Positions 12,601 to 23,932 of a DNA stretch of 64,000 nt are shown here, in pieces; the first letter of the stretch is position 1; every line of letters starts with the position of its first letter. The position numbers and the translations under genes were made by a program. The DNA comes from Trissonchulus latispiculum (Eukaryota; Nematoda; Enoplea; Enoplida; Ironidae), in assembly GCA_030248195.1 (NCBI GenBank), contig JASAND010011376.1, positions 1 to 64,000 on the forward strand. Direction: 5' to 3'. Under the pieces are notes generated by a model. That model ran no database searches, was not told where the DNA came from, and saw only the letters and a program-made list of their open reading frames with translations.

Positions 12601-14432
12601 AAAATCAAATTGCTTATAAACTGTATGCATATGCTTGTGTGACTAATGAGGAAATCGCCCTCACTCTGTTCTAGAGTCTAAGCACATGTAAGGTAAGGTA
12701 AGGTAAAGTGACCCCCGGAGAGAACTCCGACCTACAGAAGGTTATAGGGTTCCGGTGCTTATCTCCGGATTCACAGCCCGAAGCCAGAAATGACAATTCA
12801 AATGTTGACTACATTTGAGGAAAGGGAGCCAACCTTTCATCAGACATTACACCAGACACCAGACACTGACTCCTATTACTTAAGCACATGTTCGCTGAAA
12901 CTTCAGCTTTACAGGAATCTAATTAAAGCAACAATCTTTAAAGTTGAAACTGTACACAGCTGCAGCAGCTTTGGTTGTCGTGTAGAGTTAAAGACTGAGT
13001 CTACCTCATCGTAAATTTATGTAGTTTTATTGCTTAAGCTTAATTCACAGCAGAAAAAAACATCTGTACATAATCTCAAGTGCTTGATCTGAAATAAAAA
13101 ACATTCCCTACAAATAATAGAAACGTTCTTGTTAGCAATATTTCATTCTGAGTAAAAGCCGCAATTTATTTGCCCTCAAAATGTGTTATAGTCTGACTCG
13201 GAACTTTCTATTAGAATTTTACGAGGTTTAGTATAATATTCTGTTTAATCTTGAATCTCCAAGTAGAAAGCGGGAGTTTGACCATTATTGAATTAAAGTT
13301 TGAAAGATTGAAATTAAAACTTTATAAATAAACATTAAATTAGCATTCATATATAATTTGCTGTACAAATTCTCCATAAGGTTATCAAGTTATTAGGTGA
13401 TCCTGTAAAAAGGTAATAGAAAGATTGGAAGCACGGCACTAAGTGACAAAAATTTCTATTAATTTCGATTGGATTTGTCGAAGTGGTCGCATATATTTCA
13501 GCATTTAACAACTTTCACAAAAGTTTACACAATTTCCAGAGTCAAACTTTAGTATAGAAATAAAAGCAAATAAAAAGTAAGTTCAAATAAAAGTTAACAA
13601 TTTTTTCACAACCACTTGGGATTACAAAAGCACTAATAAAATAAAAACAAAATAGTCGAATGCGTGAGTAACCCGGAATTCATGGAGCTCTCGTTTACTT
13701 TGGTACTATTTACCAAATGATTGGTTTTGTAAATTTTGTATATTTTACTAGGTATGTTTTAAAAGAGCGTGACATGACATGACCAATTATTACATAGATC
13801 TAGTGTTGAAATTCTATTCAAACTTAAATTCAAATTTAAATTTGCCGGAATACGACGCAACTACACTTCATTTCCGCTATCAAGGACTAGGCTTTATATC
13901 AAATGGTTAACATTTGACTTTGTAAAGTTGTACATATTGAAATTAGGCATTTTATGACACTGATTCAAATGGGCTAAAAAATGCACCGGATTCAAGGCAA
14001 AGTGTGCCAAAAACAGCACAGTTTCAAGCATGTCTTTAACACAAATTTGAAAACAACCACTTTTAAGCCCTGTTTTTCCGTTGCAAATGTAGGGGGACCC
14101 AAAATGCACTTAGCCGTCAAACAATCAGACATTTCACAATTCTCTGTCACTCTAAGAATATTTAAAGTGGTCCTGTCAAGCCTGTGTTTTTCGAAACAGT
14201 CTTCACTAATGATACACTTAAAAAATTATCCCTTACTTATGGCAAGTTTTGGGTCAAATTACAATTCTAATTACATTAAGCATTCCTTTCCTACATCAGG
14301 ACTCCCGTTCTGAAAATTTTCTAACGTCATTTATAAAATCTCAAGAAAGAACATTTGAAAGCTGAACACGAAATTTTAATGAAACAAAGTTGACTTTTGG
14401 AACTGGCTTTGAATTACGTATTTTAAGTTTTA
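12601..14432. other. Intergenic stretch, no gene recognised
   Basis: AT-rich intergenic DNA. The only small tandem feature is AGGTA repeated at about 12690-12705. No splice-bounded coding segment was recognised. Confidence 0.45.
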
Positions 14433-14836
14433 ACGGATCATATCAAGGAAGTCCCCCCCCCTAAGCAAAATTGGTCAACTTTAACAGCATACTGCTGACG
14501 ACTGACTTTAAGAGTGAGCTTTAAGTCGCACATCGCTGGAAAGCTGAGGACGTGCTCTTTCCAGTGCTGTAAGTCAGTTTGCTGTAGCTTGTTGCTATAA
14601 AATTTTATTTTGAAAAATTTGCCAAAATTTGCCGTTTTCATCGATTTTAGCTAAACTTTGACAAGTAAAACTTTGTAGGCGTAAGCTAAAGCAAAATGGC
14701 TTATAGCATTGGAAAGAGCACGTCCTCAGCTTTCAAACGATGTGCGGCTTAAACTGTAAGGCTGTGTCAATCGTCAGCAGTATGCTGTTGAAGTTGACCA
14801 ATTTTGCTTAGGGGGGACTTCCTTGATATGATCCGT
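14433..14836. mobile_element. Long-TIR palindromic MITE
   Basis: The arms from ACGGATCATATCAAGGAAG (14433) and its inverse ending at 14836 match closely for over 100 bp, with the C run at 14454-14461 mirrored as a G run near 14812. The spacer is about 130 bp. Flanks share TTTA. No coding capacity. The sequence around GGAAAGAGC and AGCTTT resembles the interior of the TTAA-targeted elements elsewhere in the window. Confidence 0.75.
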
Positions 14837-15493
14837 TTTAACATTAGCAATTTCTAAAGGAAATTAAAAACAATAAGTAGCGCGTTGGTGACAATTATTT
14901 AGATATGTAAATGGAAAGGGGCAAGACGAATTTTTCTTCTGTATGTTAAAATTTGTGTGTTCCAAGCTCGAAATTTGTGACAAAAATTCAGTTTTCTGTG
15001 CAGACAATCACTTTCTACCAGACGTATACAACTAAACAAAGGAACTAAGCGCGAAGGAAGGGCAAAAATTGGCATAAACCTAGCTCATTCCTACAAACTT
15101 GATAAGTCCCATAATCAGGAGTTCAAAACTGGAAATTTGAGGCAAAGGTTTGTAAAAAATGACTAAACTTCCGTTGATACTGCCTAGCTTAAAAAATAAA
15201 TGTTCCCCAAAAACCCTTTCTTTCACCCGTTTCTACCGTGCCTAAATGTGGAATAAAACCTGTCTCATTAATGTTGCAAATGGCAGAAACTTTTGACAAG
15301 ATCACGGTAAACTCAAGGGAGAAAAAGTTTCATAAATATTTCATAACACGTTATTTTTGACATCAGTTTTCTGACCAGTTATTTATAGAAAATATCATAA
15401 TTGGTTCTGCCATTGTGCCGCCTCAAACGGGAACTCTTAAACTGCCTCCGCTTGACAAAACTGAAAACAGAAAGAATCCAAATGAATTTTAAA
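14837..15493. other. Intergenic stretch, no gene recognised
   Basis: No gene, RNA gene or complete repeat could be supported. Confidence 0.5.
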
Positions 15494-15750
15494 GGCCGGT
15501 CCATACCTATTTTCCGCTTGTCCGTTTGTCCGTTTTGCTGAACTCACCTCACACATCATTCATAGATAAACCTATCTTTCCGTTTGTCTGTTTATCTGTT
15601 TCCGTTTGTCTGGTTTGCTTTTATGAACTGATTCAAACTTGCTGCTTACGGACAACGGGAAAAGTAGAGCAGTACCGTTGAAGTGTAAACGGACATCCCT
15701 TACGGACAAACAGACAAACGGACAAAAGGACAGAGCTCTATGAACCGGGC
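15494..15750. mobile_element. Harbinger-like MITE with CCGTTTGTCCG repeats
   Basis: The ends GGCCGGTCCATA and TATGAACCGGGC are imperfect inverted copies flanked by TAAA on both sides. Subterminal repeats of CCGTTTGTC on the left are mirrored by GACAAACGGAC on the right. A 3-bp TAA-type duplication and GGCC-starting ends would fit PIF/Harbinger. Non-coding. Confidence 0.6.
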
Positions 15751-16208
15751 TAAAGAGCGTTTGTAACCGTGCCCAAACTATTGGCTGGGCCGTGCCCGCC
15801 CGGGCCCACGCTTCTTTTGGCCTGAACTCAACCCGAAGGCCAAAACTGCTACTAGGCTCGGAACTCATTCAAAGCAAGGAGCCCGCTACCAAGCCAGACC
15901 AGGAGTCAGTTCTGTATTCAAAGTCCTTTATGTATATATGTACGCATCTTTAATGAGTTTAAAAAGAGCTCAATCAAAGAATTAGACATACAATAGAAAA
16001 TTTTAAATTAGTACAATTTCCCTAAAATGCATTATTTCTACTTTGTACTGGACGTTTCAAACACAGACATACGTCTCCTGTATACGTTAAACTGTTATGA
16101 ACTTCAGAACCATTTCAAAAAAGTATTAAATTGTGTCAAAAGTTTTTTTGCAGAAATCGCTTCTGCATTTTCAATGCCACAGCTTGTCCCACTTTTCCTC
16201 TATCTATT

Positions 16209-16324
16209 ATGAGAAATTGTACAAATGCTGTAACGAATGCAATTCCACGAAAATTGCTTCGAATTTTGTCGCCTTGCTTGCTGTTAGGGCTGCTCAGTTT
16301 TCTGATTTTAACCCAAGAATATGG
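16209..16324 (+). CDS. FkbM methyltransferase exon 1 (signal anchor)
   Basis: Starts at the ATG preceding the basic-hydrophobic anchor, which includes LLGLLSFLILTQEYG. It ends two bases into a glycine codon, before the donor GTAAGC. An upstream out-of-frame ATG at about 16173 opens a 12-codon reading frame that overlaps this start. The frame is also open to an in-frame ATG at 16131, so a longer N-terminus is possible. Confidence 0.75.
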
Positions 16325-18569
16325 GTAAGCAGTTTCGCTATTCCTGATAAAATTAGCACTTTATAGCAATTCTCCTGTTTCTTCCTATGCAACACTGTAT
16401 TGTGCATCCTTGCACAAAATTAAAATGATACAGAATAACTAAGTATCAGAAGTGAAATTCTCAAAGGTTAATCAGTTGGGCTTACTCGCAAATTCGATTT
16501 AGTTCGGTGTAGTTGCAAGGGTCACTTTTATTTTGATTTCATTCTTTTAGATTTCAGTTTATGCAATTTCTGAGCAACCAAGCCAACCAGTACAGGTCAA
16601 AATGGTATTCAAAATCAAGCTACTCAACCCTACGAAAGGTTATGCAAAATTAGAATCTCAGAAAATACAAGTAGTAAAGTAAAGCCCCAAAAAGGGCAAG
16701 ATTCCTCAGCGGAGAATTGTCTGAATTTTACTTTAATATTGCTTGTCACCGGAGACTGAGAGTGCAAAATGTTTTGTAACTACTGCAACTACTTACTTAT
16801 CACAGCAGTAATTAGACATTGAGTGAGAGTGTATCAGCTAACACTCTTTTCTTTTTTAATATCTGCTGGTATGTCATTTTAAAGCTCCTCTTCAGCACCC
16901 TCCAATTGCACAGTCATCCAATTCAATTTGCTTCGACCTGTCTACGTGTCAAATTTTAAAACTCATTTTATCCTGCTAGCGTTGTCGTATTTTCGAGACA
17001 GCAAACTTGAGCAAGCAATGCTGCAACAGTTACCATCAAATGATCAAATATAGCTTGAAACTTCATGAAACGGTGACGTTATTTCCAGCATCATTAAAAT
17101 TGCTTGGGAGCAGTAAAAGTCTTGATAACTGCATTTTCAGAAATAAATAAACAGGCAAACCGGGAACAAACTCTCGACTAAATATTTGAAAAATTCTAAC
17201 AGCGGCCGTGTGCAGCGAAATACGTTTTCCAAAGTAGTATCAGACCAGTTTCCACTTCAGAATGTAACCATTTACTTTAAACTAACATTGTGATTGTGTA
17301 GCTGTTGTTGCTAAACCTAATTTGCATACTCTGGAAGCAAAAAATAGTGCATAGCTAGACATGTGTTGAACATAGGACTTTTTCTAGGAGAACAGAGATA
17401 TTACATGCAAAAGATGCTACAAACCGATCATAGGTATTCCTGCTCCAGCAGGAATAAAAAATATAAGCAAAAAGTGTCCACGACGGTTATAGGGACCACC
17501 ACGCTACTGATTTCTCTCTCGGTGAGCCTCCAACGCTAACCTCCAGTTTGTTACACTGATTTCAACCATTTTGATAAAATTTTAATTGCTAAACTTAATA
17601 GTGAACAGTTTTTGCAGGCAACCTCCAACCGAAGGTGGACGTCGCTGGACGAGTAACGCCGATCTTCCCGATGACCTAATCGATATCCAATATCGATTAG
17701 AGCAGGTTCGATCCTGTCTAATCGATCACCTCTCCACCAAACATCCGGCCTGGTACATCCTTCACCTGTTGATCGATAATTGCTCTCGACGTTACGGTTT
17801 CGACCGACTGAAATGGGTCCCAATGCACACCGACAAGCTGTATCTTCGCCTCAAAGACCCAAACCAGCCGGACTGTACCGTAATTACCCTGGGCATTGGG
17901 AATGATACAAAAATGGAGCAAGATCTCCAACTAGCCTACCCCCAATGCCGATTCTATGGAGCTGACCCCTTCCCTAAAGTTGGTGCTCTCTATCAACAGT
18001 TTGGTCAATACTTCCCCGTGGCTGTAGATTCGACTACGGGCGAAAAATCGCTGAGTCTAATGACGGAAGGAGACGAAAAATATGTCTGGACAAAAATCAA
18101 AACCCTATCATTACGTCAATTTCTGGCACAAATCAACGAAACCTTTGTCCACTTTCTATCCATGGATGTGGAGGGTTCAGAGTACCGACTCCTGCCCTAC
18201 ATGACCCCTCCAGGCAGAGCAGGAGGCTCTATCTTCCATCGGAACGCTGATTGGCTGAACGACCCAGATCACGTGATCTGCCAGATGACCGCAGAGCTGC
18301 ACGGACCCCTGGAAAACTACAGTATGACTCAGAGCGGGTTTGAGCAACTCCTGCTCAACTTTCTACGCCATTCTCCCTACGTTCCGCTCCGCTGTTTCCC
18401 ACCCGGGAATCATCACCGAATTTTTCTGATCAACACTCAGAGCTCTGACTGTCTGAAACAGTTTGACTTTAGCCCCAGGGAAGAGCCGGCTGCTGACCCG
18501 GTCAAGTCTCAGTTTAACCCAATGCCTGGTGTGACTGGAAAGGCCTATGTTGATCACAAGGTTGTTTAA
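16209..18569 (+). CDS. Membrane-anchored FkbM-family methyltransferase (two exons)
   Basis: Join of 16209-16324 and 17618-18569, giving about 355 residues. Exon 1 starts MRNCTNAVTNAIPRKLLRIL and carries one hydrophobic segment after basic residues, as in a type II signal anchor. Exon 2 holds the catalytic domain. TVITLGIGNDTKMEQDL is the first strand and glycine loop for S-adenosylmethionine, FYGADPFP supplies the acidic residue after strand 2, and FLSMDVEGSEYRLL is the family's D-x-E-G-x-E motif. The splice joins GG to G in one codon, with consensus GTAAGC and TTTTTGCAG. The family methylates hydroxyl groups of glycans or small molecules in known members; the substrate here is unknown. A Golgi- or ER-lumen position is inferred from the anchor. 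A TTTTTTTGCAG acceptor about 57 bp before the ATG may be a trans-splice site or belong to an upstream exon. Confidence 0.85.
16325..17617 (+). other. Intron of the FkbM methyltransferase gene
   Basis: A 1.29-kb GT-AG intron with no coding segment or clear transposon. It contains the small palindrome ATTCCTGCT-CC-AGCAGGAAT at 17436-17455, which matches one at 4612-4640. Confidence 0.7.
17618..18569 (+). CDS. FkbM methyltransferase exon 2 (catalytic domain, stop)
   Basis: Begins after TTTTTGCAG with the base that completes the split glycine codon and runs 316 codons to TAA at 18567-18569. It encodes a charged lead-in, the methyltransferase fold and a tail ending AYVDHKVV. An NDPDHVICQMTAELHG segment follows the D-x-E-G-x-E motif, as in invertebrate relatives. 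GC content is clearly above the flanking DNA. The frame has no stops or frameshifts. Confidence 0.9.
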
Positions 18570-18657
18570 AACGGTTTTATTTATTGTCTCAAGTAGTACG
18601 TGAATGTTAAGTAAATTACAGGAAAATTATATATGTATATGCAAGTATGTAAATTGT

Positions 18658-18663
18658 ATTAAA
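18658..18663 (+). terminator. Candidate polyadenylation signal ATTAAA
   Basis: ATTAAA lies about 90 bp after the methyltransferase stop codon, a common variant at a plausible distance. Cleavage is not shown. Confidence 0.35.
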
Positions 18664-19613
18664 GTGCTAAATGTAGTTGGATCCTTAAGAAAAACATGTC
18701 AGACAGTAATTATTCAAGGAACGAAGTTTTAGAAGACTTCAGCTAAACGTTAAAGTTAATTGTATATAATTTCTAGCACTAAACTAGTCATCTTTTTGCA
18801 GAGTCAAACCAAACCTTTTAGAATCAGAAAAACAATCCATAACAACCTTAAAAAATATCTGAGATATGTAGCTGGAGAAACCAAATCTTGATTCAAAATT
18901 CAGCATGGGACCTGGAAAAATCCTAATCTTTGTGCTACTGCGTGCCTAGGACAAGCTTTATTCTATGTGCACATGCAACAGTTTAGGCTTAATAGATATT
19001 GTAAAGCTCAATTGCCAAGTGCAAATTAGGAAATACTGTTACTGTTGGGCAAAAACGGAGGTGGGTCAAACATAAGCCCTAAAACGGTGCATAATGAGTA
19101 TCAGACCACACAAATTTTAAAAAGGTGTTACCGACTACTTGTGGACTACTTTTCTGGTTTAATGCAAGTTTATGCGCCCACAACTCCAATTCAGTTCAAT
19201 TGTTAAAATATAGTGAACTATGAAAACACAGATCCCCTATGTAACAACTAAAATGGAAGATTCACACATGAAAGAAACAAGACATCGTTACTGACACATG
19301 TGAAACACTATCCACCCAAGATCCAACTATCTTATCCTGTGAAATTCTATTTAGGTGAACAAAAGCTCTCACCAAGACAAACTGGTTGGGTACTTCAAAT
19401 TATCTTCCTCTTGCCTTACCTCAGGTTTTACGACCACGCTAAATTCATACGCCTATCGAAAGTTTTCGATTTCGCGAAATTAGATTATTGTCTGATTCGG
19501 CAAGGATCAAAATATTTTTGTCCCGATTTTGCTGTAATGAAGTATTGGGATATATAGCGATTGAGGATGAACATAACTCTGAAGTCTGTTTTTCGAATCA
19601 ACATTTTGGCAGC
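18664..19613. other. Intergenic stretch, no gene recognised
   Basis: An 85-codon open frame at 19300-19557 has no recognised domain, initiation context or splice partners. No repeat ends were recognised before the TTAA element. Confidence 0.45.
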
Positions 19614-19617
19614 TTAA

Positions 19618-20599
19618 GGTGGTGATTCCTTTTGGTGTCATCAACTTTGAAACGTTATTACTCATTCATTATTTGGAGTTAGAAACCCATCTTAACATCA
19701 AGCTGTAGCTTTAAATTTTCTCTTTTCAATGAATACAATGAAATTAATTTTGGTTTTTCGAAATTATTTTACTGTATTTTAGAAGGAAAATAATTTTCCG
19801 GATTTTTTGCAGGCTGAAATAAATTTTTTCGGGAGACGTCGGTTATATCAACCGATACATCTGTCAAATAGCTGGGGACCCTTTTTTAATTATTGAAAAG
19901 TCGCTCTTCGTTGTGGAGAAATTAGCAAAAAGGTATGCGCAACCTGGATTTTGTCTACTTTTCCAAACTTTGGCAAGCGACCATGTTCGCTAGAAAGCCG
20001 CAATGGGGGCAACTAAAAAAGGGTCTCGGGGTAATTTAATACAGAACGCATCTGCAAAATGGCAGTCCTTCACATTGCATAGGGAATGCTCCACAATCCC
20101 CAGAAAAAAATTGGTCGTGTTTTTGAAAAAACTACATTTTTTTAAAACTACAACTAGTAGGATAGCAATTGGATAACGATCATGTCGCAGATAATTGGCC
20201 TCTGTAGGGCCTTTAAAATGATACCCTTGGTTTGATATTGCGGCATGTGCAGCTCGAGAAATAAGGGATTATTTGATTTCTCCAGAAATGACAAGTTTTC
20301 AATGCCAAAATAAGAAAATCGGTTATATCTCACGATAGCGAAAAGCTAGAAGGCTACTTTAAAAAGCAAAAATGTAGAGCATAACGAGATCCTTCGAATG
20401 AATGTAGTTACAACTATGCAGCTGCTGTTCAACTGTCACAAATTGGCTAAAACCGACTTGAACGCAAATGTTGAATTTTTGAACCGGGATTGCGCAGAGG
20501 GTGTTAGAACGCTAAAATAAGTGTTTTTGGAAAGTTTCGTAAAATTCCGACTTGGTTTGTGCCGTAAACTAACAGAAAGCACCAAAAGGAATCACCACC
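19618..20599. mobile_element. TTAA-targeted DNA element A (non-autonomous)
   Basis: The ends GGTGGTGATTCCTTTTGGTG and CACCAAAAGGAATCACCACC are perfect inverted repeats, and TTAA lies directly outside both (19614-19617 and 20600-20603). TTAA duplication is characteristic of piggyBac and Kolobok transposons. No transposase frame is present in the 982 bp. Its right-hand TTAA is shared with the next element, so two elements sit back to back. Confidence 0.85.
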
Positions 20600-20603
20600 T
20601 TAA

Positions 20604-21739
20604 GGTGCTGGTATCATTTACCGTATTTTGAAGGCTAACTTTATAGCAATTAATCCCAATGACCTGAAATATCGCTTAACGACCTTACTAGTGTTCCCAA
20701 TCGTGCTGATAATACTTTTAATCGTGTATGAAAAAATTTTATTTTGACCAAAATTCCATGTTTGACAAAAAATTGCTATGCTGAGTTTTTCAATTTTAAC
20801 TGGTTTTCCAATTTTTATCCATTATTAATATAAGTAGACACAACCCAGACTAGAAACTGCAAAAAATAAAAATGTTTAAAGTTTTTGGTTTTTAAGCTCG
20901 AACCAGGCTACTTTCGGTGAGCGGACAGCCTGCAGATATTATCGATATTTACCAGAAAATGCCATTTCTTTCTTTTAATGTCATTTATTCATGCATATTT
21001 AATGACTGTGGATATCTGGCAATTTAAAGTAATCCACAATAGCAATATTCAGACATATTCTAGACGTGAAGTGTGCCGGGGGGAGTAAAATTACGAAAGC
21101 GGGAGTACAAATAAAATAACGTTATTCGTCGCAACCGCAATTTCCAAAGCGTCCGTAAACATATATGGAAATAAATATCTCCGCCCCACCCGTTTTCGTC
21201 CTTCCCCAACCAATTTGTTTCACTATTTTACGATAACAAAGTCAACAATTCTTTTTGGTCACTGCTGCGCCTATGTAATGGCAAGCCAGCAGTTAGCTAA
21301 GCACCAATTACGTTGATCGTTAAATACTGAAGGAAATTAATGTTTTAAACAAGGTTTTCTCAACGGTCATTTTTAATAGTTTTCCGTTTCAGTCAAGAAC
21401 AACAGCTTGTTAAATTTTGAAAAATGGCATCAATGTGCGTTTTTAGTAGTTTTCTCTCGACATGCTCAACAGTAACTAAAATGCTGAAAAAGGACCCTCG
21501 ACAAGATATTCCTGTCTCCGCATACAAAATTTCATGTCTCTAACGTAATTTAGTCGAAAGTGATCCTTGTTCAAAATTTTATTTTAATTTTTTCAATTTG
21601 TGAGTTACCGTCTAACAATGAAAGCTACATTTTCTGGGAATATGCAAGTTTTTGGTTATTTAATGCCTTGAAGAGGTCAAATATAAAGGTTACCATTACA
21701 AATGTTTCAGTCTACACCGTTGCGGTAAACGATACCACC
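20604..21739. mobile_element. TTAA-targeted DNA element B (non-autonomous)
   Basis: The left end GGTGCTGGTATCATTTACCG and right end CGGTAAACGATACCACC are imperfect inverted copies, with TTAA outside both (20600-20603 and 21740-21743). The left end matches the element at 62191-63196. No coding capacity. Sharing TTAA with element A suggests that one inserted at the edge of the other. Confidence 0.75.
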
Positions 21740-21743
21740 TTAA

Positions 21744-22939
21744 TGCAAGCATGCAAAATCTTACAACATTAGCCTAAACTAAGCCGCGAAGAGCTGAATA
21801 GAGAAACGAAATTCGTGTTCTGAGACTACGACAAAAACCACTATAATATATGTTTTCGAGACAACTTTTCAGCAAAATCGGAGACAAAATGCTTTGGTTC
21901 CCCTTGCTAAGAGAACATCAAAATCAAATCAAAAATTCACGATATTTGAACCCAGCATGAACTAATGCATACTTATACCGAATTCCAGCTCGGTTGGTCA
22001 AGTTTTATAATTTTTAGCACTGGGGGATAATAAAAGACAACGAACTTAACGCTCAAACTTCAGATAACGTTTAACGAAATGAATAAAAGTTAATGGTGCA
22101 ACCTGCAATATGAAGACAAACGTTTGACAACAGCCGGCTAAAGGAATGAATGGAACTTCGTTTAAAGTTTCAGCCAATTTTCTGTTTCATTCAAATCTCT
22201 TCAGCCTTAATGCTGCCTTCAAAAAATAACGAAATTCCCAATGAAGTTAAATGCTATAGTTAATAAGCTATATCCGTACCTACGAAACACACAATAGACA
22301 TGCATCCGTGCCGAGGTCCGACCCCCCGCAACACGATTTTCTTATAATTGTAGAAGAGTAAGGCACTAGAGGGCTTCTCTTCTTGACATTGCATAACTGT
22401 GCTCCAACTACAATACTATAGAGATCCACCAAAGCGACAAAGCACACCCCTCCGTTTGGGGGACCGTAACCGGTTGCTAGGCAAGACTTACAATCTGATC
22501 GGCTGTCGGCAACCCTCCACTTCAAACTGGAACCTGTGTTGGCGACCCCCCTGTGTGCTATTGAACAGGTCTGCCTCCTCATTTATTTTCAACCTTCGTT
22601 GAGTAAACTTCAATTCAGCGTAACAGACATTCAACGCGTGTAGGCTTCCCTGATTCCGCAGTGTTTTTAAATTAGTGTGGCATTATCTACCCTACTACGA
22701 AAGACGAGCCGTCATAAAACATAATTTAATAATAAAATAAACCTTAATTCTTTATGCATAAACATATAAACTTAAAGAAAGTACAAAAAACAGAAAACAG
22801 CACAATCTTAATAAAACCTTCAACCTAGTAAGTCTCACTTCACTTTAAATAAAATCTGTATAACTAAAATACATATACAAAATTGCGAAAACTTTAAATG
22901 CACACAATGTACTTTCCACATAACTGAATGAACAACTTA
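21744..22939. other. Intergenic stretch, no gene recognised
   Basis: No supported gene. Locally higher GC at 22280-22600 keeps short frames open on both strands, but none shows a recognised domain or a consistent splice structure. Confidence 0.45.
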
Positions 22940-23125
22940 GGGCCTTTTCGCGCAGCGAGTTAAACGAGTTAAAAGAGTTAAAATTAACTCAATCCTTTTC
23001 GCGCACAAACGCTCGCGCTCAAACCTTGGTTAAACGAGTTAAACAGTTCATTTTAACTAGCTTGCAGGGTTAAACGAGTTAAAAAATTTTAACTCTACTC
23101 TTTTAACTCGAGCGCGAAAAGGCCC
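22940..23125. mobile_element. Harbinger-like MITE with TTA duplication
   Basis: The ends GGGCCTTTTCGCGC and GCGCGAAAAGGCCC are perfect inverted repeats, flanked by TTA at 22937-22939 and 23126-23128. The inside is made of GAGTTAAACGAGTTAAA motifs in both orientations. A 3-bp TWA duplication and GGGCC-type ends are typical of PIF/Harbinger MITEs. Confidence 0.85.
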
Positions 23126-23759
23126 TTAGTTGGGGCATTTACAATATATACACAAGTGAACAAGTTTGTGTCAACAGTATCCCCCAGATGAGGCGAAACG
23201 TTTCAAAAAAATTATGTAACCGTCTATACCGTTCTAAAATCAAGGTCTTACTAAAAATACCATATCCTTACATTCCTGTAGCTACGGGATGGGCAATTCA
23301 ATTCAATTTAATTGAATATCTCCTCACAACAGTAAACAGCTTCTTGATAGAAATATTATTGCATTCGGCAGATTTTGTGGGGAGAGCAAGTTATCAGCGC
23401 ACAGCGCATAGTTTTTCGACTGGCTATACAGCAAAATATAACAGACATACTGCTACAATTTTCGCAACGCATGCATAGCCATAGCTGCATTTTCTCATAG
23501 CTGCCAACTGTCACATCGCATATTATTTATTACCCCTCAGACTTCAATCAATCGATAAAGCCAATCATGAAAAATTAAACTATACCTTTACTTAATCTAA
23601 TGTTCGCTGACCTCTGTAGAGTGCAGATAAGCCTATACTAGTTTTTCCAAGTCACCAAAACAAACCTAAAAATTAACTTCTGTGAAAAGTCACAATCCTA
23701 AACTTTAAGTCTTTCTTTCCCAAACCCACCCAACCCCCCCACCCCAAGTCGATTAAAGT
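23126..23759. other. Downstream flank of TTC17
   Basis: AT-rich DNA with no gene. It contains a second candidate minus-strand AATAAA (TTTATT on the plus strand at about 23527-23532) besides the one close to the TTC17 stop. Confidence 0.45.
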
Positions 23760-23765
23760 TTTATT
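23760..23765 (-). terminator. Candidate TTC17 polyadenylation signal AATAAA
   Basis: AATAAA on the minus strand begins 24 bp after the TTC17 stop codon. If used, the 3' untranslated region would be very short. An alternative lies near 23530. Confidence 0.4.
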
Positions 23766-23788
23766 TCGGTACAGGTGGTCTAGACATC

Positions 23789-23932
23789 TCAATCTTCAAA
23801 TCCCTCTGGCGGTAGTTGCGGTAGGTAGCCACGAAGACAATAGATGGCCCGAAGTCGGTCCTTGGCCGGCTCAAAGGTATTCTGTAGCGCTAGAGTGGAA
23901 TAGTAGAACAGGGCCGCATGGTCGTGGTTCTC
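23789..23932 (-). CDS. TTC17: TTC17 exon 23 with stop
   Basis: ENHDHAALFYYSTLALQNTF then EPAKDRLRAIYCLRGYL matches the vertebrate C-terminal EEFEKALVWYESTLKLQPEF and VPAKNRIQTIQC. TGA stop at 23789-23791. Confidence 0.95.
   Translation of the reverse strand, partial: ENHDHAALFYYSTLALQNTFEPAKDRLRAIYCLRGYLPQLPPEGFED

Noticed and set aside
19300..19557. 85-codon open frame after the methyltransferase gene
   Set aside because: No domain, no splice-site support and composition like surrounding intergenic DNA.
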